Shown here one piece after another: positions 42,348-50,278 of a stretch of DNA of 57,804 nt. The notes under the pieces were generated by a model, which was not told the DNA's origin, made no database searches, and saw only the letters and a list, made by a program, of their open reading frames with translations. Both the position numbers and the translations under genes were made by a program. The first letter of the stretch is position 1, and every line of letters starts with the position of its first letter. The DNA is taken from the NCBI GenBank assembly GCA_029266575.1, contig JAQSWP010000001.1, positions 1 through 57,804 of the forward strand. The letters run 5' to 3'. This stretch comes from Alphaproteobacteria bacterium (lineage in GTDB: Bacteria > Pseudomonadota > Alphaproteobacteria > Reyranellales > JAQSWP01).

Positions 42348-43430
42348 CTATGCTTGAGCCCGCGCACGGGCGATGAGATCGCTGCCCAGCCGCGCCTGGC
42401 GAATGGCACGCGGGCCGCGGGCGATGTTCAGACTACCGCGCAGGTCGTTGAGGATAGAGGCGAGGCTCGCGTCGGCAGGCAAGGTTTCGATCAGCGCCAT
42501 CATGCGCTGCACAGTCACACGCAGGCCGACCAATTGCGCGGCCGCATCCTTGTTTACCCTGCCATCATCCAGCGGATCGACCACCGCCGCCAGCACCGGC
42601 ACGATCAGCGCCTGCAACGCCGCCAGCTCGCCCAAGATCGCCAGAGTCTCTGGCGGCTGTTCGCTATCGAGACCGCGGGCAATGCGGCGCAGCAGATGGT
42701 TGACGATGCCGATCATGCCACCGGCGCCGACGCCATCCTCGACATCGCGGAAACGCAACGACATGCGATCGAATGCGGTGCCTTCGCTGCCCAGCATTGA
42801 GGACGACGGCACACGGCAGTTCTCCAGTTTCAACTGGCAATGCGGCGAGGGCTTGAGAAAATCGAGCGGCTTGGTCGGCACGATGCTGAAGCCCGGCGTG
42901 TCCTTCGGCACCAGGAAGGCGGAGAAGCGATTGCGTCCCTCCTCGTTGGAGGTGATTGCCATGACGATGAAGAGATCGGCAATCGGCCCGTTGGTGACGA
43001 AGGCCTTTTCGCCATCGAGGACGAAGTCGGAACTGTCGCGACGGGCAGTCGCGTTCAGATGTTTGGGATGCGCGCCGATGCCAGGCTCGGAGATGGCGAC
43101 AGAGGCCGTCAGCTCGCCGCTGGCCAGACGCGGCAGATATTGCTGCCGCTGCGCGTTGTTGGCGAAACCGTCGATGAACCACAATGCCGTGAGCTGATGC
43201 CCGGTCCATGACAGGCCGAAGCCGAGCGAGCCGCCCTCTTCCACCAGAGCTTTTTCCGCTTCCGCAATGGCACGATAGCCGCCGCCGGTGCCACCGAATT
43301 CCTCGCGCAAGCCGATGCGGAACAGGCCCGCCGCACCCATCGCCCGCCACAGATCGTGTGGGAAAGCATCGCTGTGCAGGTCGCGGCCCGCCACATGCGC
43401 GCGGGCGAAGTCGCGCATGGCCGAACTCAT
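42348..43430 (-). CDS. Acyl-CoA dehydrogenase family protein, divergent C-terminal domain
   Basis: A 360-aa acyl-CoA dehydrogenase. The middle domain keeps A-I-S-E-P-G-I-G-A-H-P near 112 and D-G-E-K-A-F-V-T-N-G near 138. The C-terminal four-helix domain is shortened and lacks the usual I-G-x-G-T-x-x-I FAD motif and a clear catalytic Glu/Asp. Sequence after residue 260 reads as a low-conservation helical bundle rich in Ala and Leu. It could still bind FAD with a changed acceptor, or be a non-catalytic relative. It overlaps the CinA gene by four bases (ATGA) and leads a MaoC and a lyase gene. Confidence 0.85.
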   Translation of the reverse strand: MSSAMRDFARAHVAGRDLHSDAFPHDLWRAMGAAGLFRIGLREEFGGTGGGYRAIAEAEKALVEEGGSLGFGLSWTGHQLTALWFIDGFANNAQRQQYLPRLASGELTASVAISEPGIGAHPKHLNATARRDSSDFVLDGEKAFVTNGPIADLFIVMAITSNEEGRNRFSAFLVPKDTPGFSIVPTKPLDFLKPSPHCQLKLENCRVPSSSMLGSEGTAFDRMSLRFRDVEDGVGAGGMIGIVNHLLRRIARGLDSEQPPETLAILGELAALQALIVPVLAAVVDPLDDGRVNKDAAAQLVGLRVTVQRMMALIETLPADASLASILNDLRGSLNIARGPRAIRQARLGSDLIARARAQA

Positions 43431-43906
43431 TTCAGATGGCGTTCCAGCAGTTCCAGCGCGCCCTTGGCGAAGGCACGCATGTTGGCGACGCGATCGGGGC
43501 TACCGGTTTCCAGCGTGACGCTCTGCTCGACCGGACCCATCACGGCAAAGCAGCTATGGCCCGCGGCATCGCCATAACCATTGCCGGTGGGCCCGGCGGC
43601 GCCGGTCTCGCACAGGCCCCACGTAGCGCCCAGCTTGGTGCGGACCAGGCCGGCCATGAAGCGCGCATAGGGCTCGCTGGAGGAGCGCATGCCGGTCATC
43701 TGCTCGCGCGTGATGCCGAACAATTCCTTGCCGGCAATGCGGGTATAGATGACGCCACCGCCCTGGAAATAGACTGAGGCGCCGGGCACCGCCAGCAGCG
43801 CCGCCGAGATCAGCCCGCCGGCCGAGGATTCGCTGACCGCCACGGTTTGCTTGTGTTCTTTCAGCCGCGCCCCGATGCGGGCGGCGATGGGCAGAAGTTC
43901 CTGCAT
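43427..43906 (-). CDS. CinA C-terminal family protein (PncC-like nicotinamide-nucleotide amidase)
   Basis: A 159-aa stand-alone CinA C-domain. The signature loop is S-E-S-S-A-G-G-L-I-S near residue 25 (canonical A-E-S-C-T-G-G) and E-T-G-A-A-G-P-T-G-N near 100 (canonical G-I-A-G-P-x-G). The Cys of the first loop is Ser here, so the catalytic Ser arrangement should be checked; family proteins deamidate NMN to NaMN. It is the first gene of a six-gene operon with metabolism genes, an odd context for NAD recycling. AGAGG before ATG. Confidence 0.8.
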   Translation of the reverse strand: MQELLPIAARIGARLKEHKQTVAVSESSAGGLISAALLAVPGASVYFQGGGVIYTRIAGKELFGITREQMTGMRSSSEPYARFMAGLVRTKLGATWGLCETGAAGPTGNGYGDAAGHSCFAVMGPVEQSVTLETGSPDRVANMRAFAKGALELLERHLK

Positions 43907-44014
43907 GGTTTCCTCTCGCGCTTTCCGGTGGCGACTTTACACTGGCGCAGCCGCCGGTCGACGGCAAACCGGCGCGGCCAGATGGGCCGCACCGCGAAAC
44001 GAGGGAGAGAAGCG

Positions 44015-45025
44015 ATGGAACTGCGCAGGCTGGGAAAATCGGGAACCCTGGTATCGCCGATCTGCCTGGGCGCGATGATGTTTTCCGATCGCACCGACGA
44101 GGGCGAGGCCAGGCGCATCGTGGGTTCCGCCAAAGACGCCGGCATCAATTTCATCGACACCGCCGACGTCTATGTCCAGGGCAAGTCGGAGGAGATGACC
44201 GGCAAGCTGCTGAAAGCGGAGCGCAATCACTGGATCATCGCCACCAAATTCGCCAACCAGATGGGCAAGGACCCCAATCAAAAAGGCGGTGGCCGGCGCT
44301 GGATCATGCGCGCCTGCGAGGACAGTCTGCGGCGGTTGGGTGTCGACACGATCGATCTATATTACATCCATCGCGACGATCTCGATACGCCGCTGGAGGA
44401 GACCATCGCCGCCCTGGGCGATCTGATTCGCGCCGGCAAGATCCGCTATATCGGCCTGTCCAATTTCCGCGCCTATCGGCTGACCGCCTTCACCCTGCTA
44501 TGCCGGCAGATGGGCGTGCCGCAGCCTGTGGCGCTGCAGCCCTACTACAACGCCATGGACCGCACTGGTGAGGTCGAGGTGCTGCCGGCCGCCAACTATC
44601 TCGGGCTGGGCGTGGTTTCCTATTCGCCGCTGTCGCGCGGAGTGCTGACCGGCAAATATGCACCCGACGGCAAACCCGAACAGGGCACCCGCGCCGGCCG
44701 CGCCGACCGGCGCATGATGGAAACCGAATTCCGTCAGGAGTCGCTGGTGCTGGCGCAGCAGATCAAGAAGCATGCCGAAGCGTGCGGCATTACCGCCGGA
44801 CAGTTCGCGCTCAACTGGGTGCTGAACAACAAGCTCATTACATCGGTGCTGGCCGGACCGCGCACCATGGAGCAGTGGCAGGAGTACGTGAAAGCGCTTG
44901 ATTACAAGTTCACCAAGGAGGACGAAGCACTGATCGACGGCATGGTGAAGACCGGTCACGCGTCGACGCACTACTACACCGACCCGGCCTATCCCATAAC
45001 CGGGCGCGTATCGCGATCGAGCTAG
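44015..45025 (+). CDS. Aldo/keto reductase
   Basis: A 336-aa aldo-keto reductase with the full catalytic tetrad: Asp48, Tyr53, Lys78 (I-A-T-K-F) and His119 (Y-Y-I-H-R-D-D). The N-terminus M-E-L-R-R-L-G-K-S-G-T and the insertion N-Q-M-G-K-D-P-N-Q-K-G-G-G-R place it in the YdbC/Gfo-like AKR class common in soil bacteria. It reduces aldehydes or ketones with NADPH in the cytosol. GAGGGAGAG precedes the ATG at 44015. It is divergent from CinA and overlaps the convergent EmrB-like gene by four bases. Confidence 0.92.
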   Translation: MELRRLGKSGTLVSPICLGAMMFSDRTDEGEARRIVGSAKDAGINFIDTADVYVQGKSEEMTGKLLKAERNHWIIATKFANQMGKDPNQKGGGRRWIMRACEDSLRRLGVDTIDLYYIHRDDLDTPLEETIAALGDLIRAGKIRYIGLSNFRAYRLTAFTLLCRQMGVPQPVALQPYYNAMDRTGEVEVLPAANYLGLGVVSYSPLSRGVLTGKYAPDGKPEQGTRAGRADRRMMETEFRQESLVLAQQIKKHAEACGITAGQFALNWVLNNKLITSVLAGPRTMEQWQEYVKALDYKFTKEDEALIDGMVKTGHASTHYYTDPAYPITGRVSRSS

Positions 45026-46530
45026 GTCGCGTCGAAACGGCGGCGGCGGATCAGCAGCACCAGCGGGATCGGCAGCAGGGTGAGCCAGAACAGCAGGGTG
45101 AAATCGTCGAGATAGGCGATCATGCCGGCCTGCCGCACCAGCTCTGCATGAATGAGGCTGACGGCCTGCAGGCGATCGACCGTGGCGCCCCCGGCGGCCA
45201 GCGCTTCAGCCACTTGTTCGGCGTCGAAATTGGCCCGCCACGACAATTCGATCACGCCGGCATCGGTCTGGTGCGTCAGCACCGCCACCACCATGGAAAT
45301 GCCGATCGAGCTGCCGAGATTGCGCAGCAAGGCATAGATGCCCGTGCCCTCCGGCCGCAGCGCCGCCTGCAAGGTGGAGAACGTCACGGTGGTCAGGGGC
45401 ACGAACAGCAGACCCAGGCCAAAACCCTGGATGAAGCCGTTGACCAGCAGACGCCGCAGGCTGACATCGAGAGTGAAGGTCGTCATGTCCCAGGTCGCAT
45501 AGGCTGCGACCAGCAGGCCGCTGATGATGAAGATGCGCAGATCGAAACGGTTGAGCAAGCGGCCGACGATCAGCATGGCGAGCATGGTGCCGACGCCGCG
45601 TGGGGCGATCACTTCGCCCACCGCCATCACCGGATAGTCCTTCAGTTGCTGCAGGAATGGCGGCAACAGCGCCAGCAGCGAATAGAGCAGCAACCCGACC
45701 AGGAACATCAAGGTGACGCCTAGCACGAAATTGTGGTCGCGGAACAAAGCGAGGGAGACGAAAGGCTGCCTGGCCGTCAGCGAATGGACGATGAACATGG
45801 CGAGCGCGGTTGCCGCGACCAGAGCTTCGAGCTTGATCTCCAGCGACTGGAACCAGTCCTCGCCCTGGCCGCGATCGAGCATGAGCTGGAACGAGCCAAC
45901 CGCGAGGCTCAGCAGGGCAAAGCCCAGCAGATCGAAGCGAAAGCGGCGATGCTCGGCATTGTCGGGAATGACCAGCATAATGACGGCAACGCTCAGCACG
46001 CCGATCGGCACGTTGATGTAGAACACGTAGCGCCAGCCATACAGCTCGGTCAGATAGCCGCCCAAGGTCGGACCCAGAATGGGGCCGATCATGACGCCGA
46101 TACCCCACAGCGCCATGGCGCTGCCGTGCTTTTCCGGCGGATAGGTGTCGAGCAGCACCGATTGCGACAGCGGAATGAGCGAGGCGCCGAACACGCCTTG
46201 CAAAATGCGGAACAGCACGATCTGTCCCAGATCTTGCGCAGCGCCGCACAGGCCCGAAGTAATGGTGAACCCGGCCACGGCAATGGCGAAATAGTTGCGC
46301 CGCCCAAAGCGGGCGGCCAGCCAGGCGGTGGGCGCGGTCATGATGGCGGACGCCACGATATAGGAGGTCAGCACCCAGGCGATCTGGTCGTGCGTCGCCG
46401 ACAGCGATCCCTGCATGTGCGGCAGAGCGACATTGGCGATGGTGGTGTCGAGCGCATACATGATCGCCGGCACCATCACCGCCGCCGTGACGATCAGCGG
46501 GTGCCTGGCCGGCGCCTCTGCCCCCACCAT
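45022..46530 (-). CDS. DHA2 family MFS multidrug exporter (EmrB-like)
   Basis: A 502-aa transporter with 14 predicted helices. The DHA2 signature Y-A-L-D-T-T-I-A-N-V-A-L-P lies near residue 25, and W-V-L-T-S-Y-I-V-A-S-A near 51. Motif C is present as G-P-I-L-G-P-T-L-G-G-Y. It forms with the membrane-fusion protein 3 bases upstream (EmrA-like) and MarR a complete marR-emrA-emrB operon for proton-driven export of hydrophobic compounds, usually working with an outer-membrane channel encoded elsewhere. Confidence 0.93.
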   Translation of the reverse strand: MVGAEAPARHPLIVTAAVMVPAIMYALDTTIANVALPHMQGSLSATHDQIAWVLTSYIVASAIMTAPTAWLAARFGRRNYFAIAVAGFTITSGLCGAAQDLGQIVLFRILQGVFGASLIPLSQSVLLDTYPPEKHGSAMALWGIGVMIGPILGPTLGGYLTELYGWRYVFYINVPIGVLSVAVIMLVIPDNAEHRRFRFDLLGFALLSLAVGSFQLMLDRGQGEDWFQSLEIKLEALVAATALAMFIVHSLTARQPFVSLALFRDHNFVLGVTLMFLVGLLLYSLLALLPPFLQQLKDYPVMAVGEVIAPRGVGTMLAMLIVGRLLNRFDLRIFIISGLLVAAYATWDMTTFTLDVSLRRLLVNGFIQGFGLGLLFVPLTTVTFSTLQAALRPEGTGIYALLRNLGSSIGISMVVAVLTHQTDAGVIELSWRANFDAEQVAEALAAGGATVDRLQAVSLIHAELVRQAGMIAYLDDFTLLFWLTLLPIPLVLLIRRRRFDAT

Positions 46531-46533
46531 GAG

Positions 46534-47568
46534 TTAGCGCCGCGCGGGTGCCGGCGTTTGCGCCGCCGCGCCCTGCTCGCCGGTATCGATGGTGACGATG
46601 GCGCTCATGCCCATGCGCAGCGGCGGCTTGGCGGGGTCGGCCTCGATCGCCAGCCGCACCGGCAGGCGCTGCACCACCTTGACCCAGTTCCCGGTGGCGT
46701 TCTGCGGCGGCAGGATTGAGAACTCAGCGCCAGTGGCGGGGCTCAGGCTTTCGACCTTGCCCTTCCATTCGACGCCGGGATAGGCGTCGACGGTAAAAGT
46801 TACGAGCTGGCCTTCGCGCACCTTGGTGAGCTGCGATTCCTTGAGATTAGCCTCGATCCAGATTTCCTCGACCGCCACCAGATTGAGCGCCGGCATGCCG
46901 GCGCGCACATAGCCGCCGCTTCTGATCTGGTCGAGCCGGCCGACGATGGCGCGGGTCGGCGCGTGCACCACCGAGCGGCGCAGATCGAGCGCCATCTGGT
47001 TGCGGGTCTGCAACGCCATGCGAAAGCGCGGATGCTCCTCGGCCTTGATGTCGGGATCGCCGGAGAGATCGGCCAGCAGCTTGCCCGCCTCCTGCTTGAG
47101 CACAGCTACGCGCTGGTTGGCGACATCGAGCCTGGTGCGCGCCTCGTCCAGCCGCGCTTCGGCCGCGACCCGGCTGGCGACCAGCGAGGACTGGCGCTTG
47201 AATTCGCGTTCGGCGAACTCGACATTGGCCGCTTCCTGCTTCTGCAGCTCCAGGTTCTGCCGCAACGTGGCGCGCATGGCATCGATCTGGTCGCGGATCA
47301 GCGCCAGCTCGGCATCGGCCTTGGCCAGCCCGATGCGCAGCGGCTCGTCGTCGATGCGAAACAACTCGGCGCCTTTTTCGACCAGCTGGTTTTCCTCCAC
47401 CAGCACGGTGGCGACCCTGCCGGAGATTTCCGGGCTGATCTGGATACGCACGGCCTTGACGTAGGCGTTGTCGGTCTCGATGTAACGGCCGCCGCTGAAC
47501 AACAGCCAGGCGCCAACGGCGATGCCGACCAGCAGGACCAGCCCCAGCAACACGAAGCGGTTCGTCAT
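46534..47568 (-). CDS. HlyD/EmrA family membrane-fusion protein
   Basis: A 344-aa periplasmic adaptor. One N-terminal transmembrane helix (V-L-L-G-L-V-L-L-V-G-I-A-V) is followed by I-E-T-D-N-A-Y-V-K-A-V near 32, the biotinyl/lipoyl-like segment, a long Ala/Glu/Arg-rich coiled-coil hairpin around residues 80-160, and the G-Y-V-R-A-G-M-P beta-barrel part. The N-terminal cytoplasmic segment is short, as in EmrA. The start overlaps the MarR gene by ATGA. It connects EmrB with an outer-membrane channel. Confidence 0.93.
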   Translation of the reverse strand: MTNRFVLLGLVLLVGIAVGAWLLFSGGRYIETDNAYVKAVRIQISPEISGRVATVLVEENQLVEKGAELFRIDDEPLRIGLAKADAELALIRDQIDAMRATLRQNLELQKQEAANVEFAEREFKRQSSLVASRVAAEARLDEARTRLDVANQRVAVLKQEAGKLLADLSGDPDIKAEEHPRFRMALQTRNQMALDLRRSVVHAPTRAIVGRLDQIRSGGYVRAGMPALNLVAVEEIWIEANLKESQLTKVREGQLVTFTVDAYPGVEWKGKVESLSPATGAEFSILPPQNATGNWVKVVQRLPVRLAIEADPAKPPLRMGMSAIVTIDTGEQGAAAQTPAPARR

Positions 47569-48014
47569 GGCCGCGCTCCATGGCTGCGGCCATTGCCGTT
47601 GGAGAGATTGGTGCGCACGCGCACCAGCATTTCGATCAGCTTGCTCTGCTCGCTCTCGCTCAGGCCGGTCATGGCGCGCTTGCGCGATTGCAGGCCCAGC
47701 GCGAAGACGCGCTTCAGGGCCGGCCGGGCTTTCGCAGTGAGATGCAGCGAGCGCGCCCGCTTGTCGCCATCGACGGCGCGGCGTTCGACCCAGCCTGCCT
47801 TCTGCATGCGATCGAGCGTCCGGCCCAGAGTGATCGGCGCCACGTCGAGGATTTCGGCCAGGCCGGCCTGGTTGATGCCTTCGCAGCGCGAGAGATGCGC
47901 CAGCACCGACCATTGCGCGCGCGTCAGTCCGAGATCGCGGGCGCGCTGCTCGAAGTCGCGCCGCATCAGCCGCGCCCCGTCATGCAGCAGAAAACCAAGC
48001 CGTTCGCTGTCCAT
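47565..48014 (-). CDS. MarR family transcriptional regulator
   Basis: A 149-aa winged-helix repressor: L-T-R-A-Q-W-S-V-L-A-H-L-S-R-C-E-G near residue 29, recognition helix P-I-T-L-G-R-T-L-D-R-M-Q near 60 and wing D-K-R-A-R-S-L near 84. It is the first gene of the efflux operon, in the EmrR position. A perfect 12-bp palindrome 42 bases upstream of its ATG, next to a TATACT element, is the probable autoregulatory site. The effector is unknown. Confidence 0.92.
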   Translation of the reverse strand: MDSERLGFLLHDGARLMRRDFEQRARDLGLTRAQWSVLAHLSRCEGINQAGLAEILDVAPITLGRTLDRMQKAGWVERRAVDGDKRARSLHLTAKARPALKRVFALGLQSRKRAMTGLSESEQSKLIEMLVRVRTNLSNGNGRSHGARP

Positions 48015-48055
48015 TGTTTCCGGCGTTTCCCAATACGGCCTGTGCCGGCCGTTCG

Positions 48056-48067
48056 TAAGCTAGCTTA
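48056..48067. promoter_or_regulatory. MarR-type operator TAAGCTAGCTTA with adjacent -10-like box
   Basis: A perfect 12-bp palindrome lies 42 bases upstream of the marR start. Read on the minus strand, TATACT overlaps its upstream edge and could be the -10 box. The position is that of a repressor site at an autoregulated efflux operon. No convincing -35 element was seen at 17 bases. Confidence 0.6.
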
Positions 48068-48112
48068 GTATATTGCCGGCGACGGCCGCAAACGGAGGAT
48101 TTGTAGGGGAAA

Positions 48113-49102
48113 TCAGGCTCTTGCCAGCCGCGCCGCAGCCGCCAGCAGGTCGAACACCTCGACCAGACGCGCGACATAGGGATCGCGGGCGGTGAAGGCG
48201 GCATCGCGGCCGTCGCAGAATTGCTGCTCCAGCGTATCGATCAGCCGGTGCAGGCGGCGCTGATGGATGCCGAGTTTTCGTTGCAGCGGGTCGGCGATCA
48301 TGCCGGCGAAAGCGGCAGCGACGGCGCCCACCGCCAGCAGCCCGCCGGTGACGCCGACCAGCAGGACCGGCGAGATGGCGGCGGGAAAAATGCCGAACCA
48401 CAGGCTACCCGCGCTGGCGCCAAGCGGAAACGAGGCGACGGCGGCGTGATGCGCCACAGCCGCCGCCAGCGCCGGCCCCAGGGACATCACACCCGGCGTA
48501 GCCTGATGCAGCACGGCAGCGCCAGTGCTCAAGGCCAGCAGCGAGGTGGTGATCTCCGAGGCGGCGGCGCGCGTGCCGGCATAGGTCAGCAAAGCCTCTT
48601 CCAGCTTGCCGCGGAAGCCTGGCTCGTTGCCGTGCCGCGCCAGTTCGGAAAGGGTAAGCCGCAAGGCGTTCTCGATCTTGGGCATGGCGAGAATGGTTTC
48701 CTGCAGCGCATCCTTGTCGCTACGCAGCTCGCCGATCTGGCAGGGCAGTTGCAGCAGGTCTGTGATGATGCGCCACTGGATTTCCTGGCCGACGGCGGTA
48801 TCCATCAGCAGCTTGCGTGAGCCCAGCCAGCTACTGGTGCGATGCGCGCCCACACGCTTGGCGCCGGCGGCGGCCAGCTTCAGCCCGACACTAGGCACCG
48901 CCATCGCAAGATTGACCGGCGCCTTGAGAATGTCCCAGCCCAAAGCGCGCTTGTGGATCGAAGCCGAACCCTTGACACCAAAGTTGCACGCCACGAAATC
49001 CTCGACCCGGGCGTGACGGTCGGCGAAATAGCGCCGCGCCGCCTCGCGCACCAGCGCATCGAGCTCCTCGCGGCTGGGTGGGATCAGCGCCGGAAGAGTC
49101 AT
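48113..49102 (-). CDS. DUF6635-like hypothetical membrane-associated protein
   Basis: A 329-aa protein. It has a hydrophilic N-terminal half (A-R-R-Y-F-A-D-R-H-A-R-V-E-D-F-V near 24, H-K-R-A-L-G-W-D-I-L-K-A-P-V-N near 54) and two strongly hydrophobic Gly/Ala-rich stretches in the C-terminal half (around 230-280). This matches, from memory, the family annotated as DUF6635. Function unknown; a membrane-shaping or EcsC-like role is possible. The ATG overlaps the stop of the sugar dehydrogenase gene by ATGA, so the two are coupled. Confidence 0.7.
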   Translation of the reverse strand: MTLPALIPPSREELDALVREAARRYFADRHARVEDFVACNFGVKGSASIHKRALGWDILKAPVNLAMAVPSVGLKLAAAGAKRVGAHRTSSWLGSRKLLMDTAVGQEIQWRIITDLLQLPCQIGELRSDKDALQETILAMPKIENALRLTLSELARHGNEPGFRGKLEEALLTYAGTRAAASEITTSLLALSTGAAVLHQATPGVMSLGPALAAAVAHHAAVASFPLGASAGSLWFGIFPAAISPVLLVGVTGGLLAVGAVAAAFAGMIADPLQRKLGIHQRRLHRLIDTLEQQFCDGRDAAFTARDPYVARLVEVFDLLAAAARLARA

Positions 49103-50208
49103 TTCGCCGGGACGAGCCGCCATACCGCGCCGTCGCTGGCATCGGTCAGCACCAGCAGCGAGCCGTCGGCAGCCTGCTTCACCTGGCGTATGCGCGTTCC
49201 CAGATCGATACGCTCTTCGCTGGCGACGCGGTCGCCGTCGAGGATCAGCCGCACGATGCCGGGATAGACCAGCCCGCCGACGAAGGCATGGCCGCGCCAT
49301 TGCGGCACGACGCTGGAATCGTAGAACGTCATGCCCGAAACGGCGATCACCGGCGTCCATTGGTAGAGCGCGTCGACCAGATCGGGTCGCGTCGGCGGCT
49401 TGGCGATGGGCTGGCCGTTATAATGATCGCCCCAGGAAACCAACGGCCAGCCGTAGTTCTTGCCCTTCTCGGGGATGTTGATCTCGTCGCCGCCTTTTGG
49501 CCCATGATCGTTGATCCAGATCGCGCCGCTGCGCGGGTTGATCGCTGCGCCCTGCATGTTGCGATGGCCGTAGGACCAGATTTCAGGCTTGGCGCCGGCG
49601 CGGCCGACGAAAGGATTGTCTGGCGGCACGGTGCCATCGGGATTGATGCGGATCAGCTTGCCGAGATGGGAGTTCAGATCCTGCGCCGGATCGAACTTGA
49701 AGCGCTCGCCGGTGGTGATGAACAGCTTGCCGTCGGGCGCGAAGACGACGCGCGAGCCGAAATGGTTGGGGCCGCTGACTTTGGGTTGCTGGCGGAAGAT
49801 CACCTGCACATTGGTCAGCGCATTGCCCTCGAGCTTGCCGCGCGCTACGGAGGTTCCCGCCCCGCCCTCGCCCGCTTCGGAATAGGACAGATAGACCATG
49901 CGGCTTTCCGTGAAATCCGGCGCCAGGGTGACGTCGAGTAGGCCGCCCTGGCCGCTGGCCACGACTTGCAGCACACCCGAGATCGCCGCCGATATTTGGC
50001 CTTGCGGCGATATCAGGCGCAGGCGGCCGGCGCGTTCGGTGACCAGCAGGCTGCCGTCGGGCAGTTCAGCGATGCCCCAGGGATGATCCAACCCCTGCGC
50101 GACGGGGCGGATTTCAAGCCGCGTCGCCTGGGTGGCGATGGTGCGGTTTTGCGCCAGAGCGGGCGCAGCGACGAAAAGAGCGACAAAGCCCAAAGCCAGA
50201 ACGCGCAT
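49099..50208 (-). CDS. PQQ-dependent aldose-type sugar dehydrogenase, secreted
   Basis: A 369-aa soluble beta-propeller dehydrogenase of the YliI/Asd type. A signal peptide (R-V-L-A-L-G-F-V-A-L-F-V-A-A-P-A-L-A-Q) targets it to the periplasm. Propeller signatures include L-D-H-P-W-G-I-A near 37, G-G-L-L-D-V-T-L near 87, Y-L-S-Y-S near 104 and N-M-Q-G-A-A near 216, plus I-N-D-H-G-P-K-G-G-D-E-I-N, a PQQ/Ca-binding segment. It oxidises aldose sugars with PQQ. No PQQ biosynthesis genes appear in the window. It shares a coupled transcript with the downstream DUF6635-like gene. Confidence 0.9.
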   Translation of the reverse strand: MRVLALGFVALFVAAPALAQNRTIATQATRLEIRPVAQGLDHPWGIAELPDGSLLVTERAGRLRLISPQGQISAAISGVLQVVASGQGGLLDVTLAPDFTESRMVYLSYSEAGEGGAGTSVARGKLEGNALTNVQVIFRQQPKVSGPNHFGSRVVFAPDGKLFITTGERFKFDPAQDLNSHLGKLIRINPDGTVPPDNPFVGRAGAKPEIWSYGHRNMQGAAINPRSGAIWINDHGPKGGDEINIPEKGKNYGWPLVSWGDHYNGQPIAKPPTRPDLVDALYQWTPVIAVSGMTFYDSSVVPQWRGHAFVGGLVYPGIVRLILDGDRVASEERIDLGTRIRQVKQAADGSLLVLTDASDGAVWRLVPAK

Positions 50209-50278
50209 GATTCCTCCCTGGAACGACGTGCTTTGGAAATGTGGGGAGGAACGGAGGGTTCCGCCAGAGCGGATCGAG

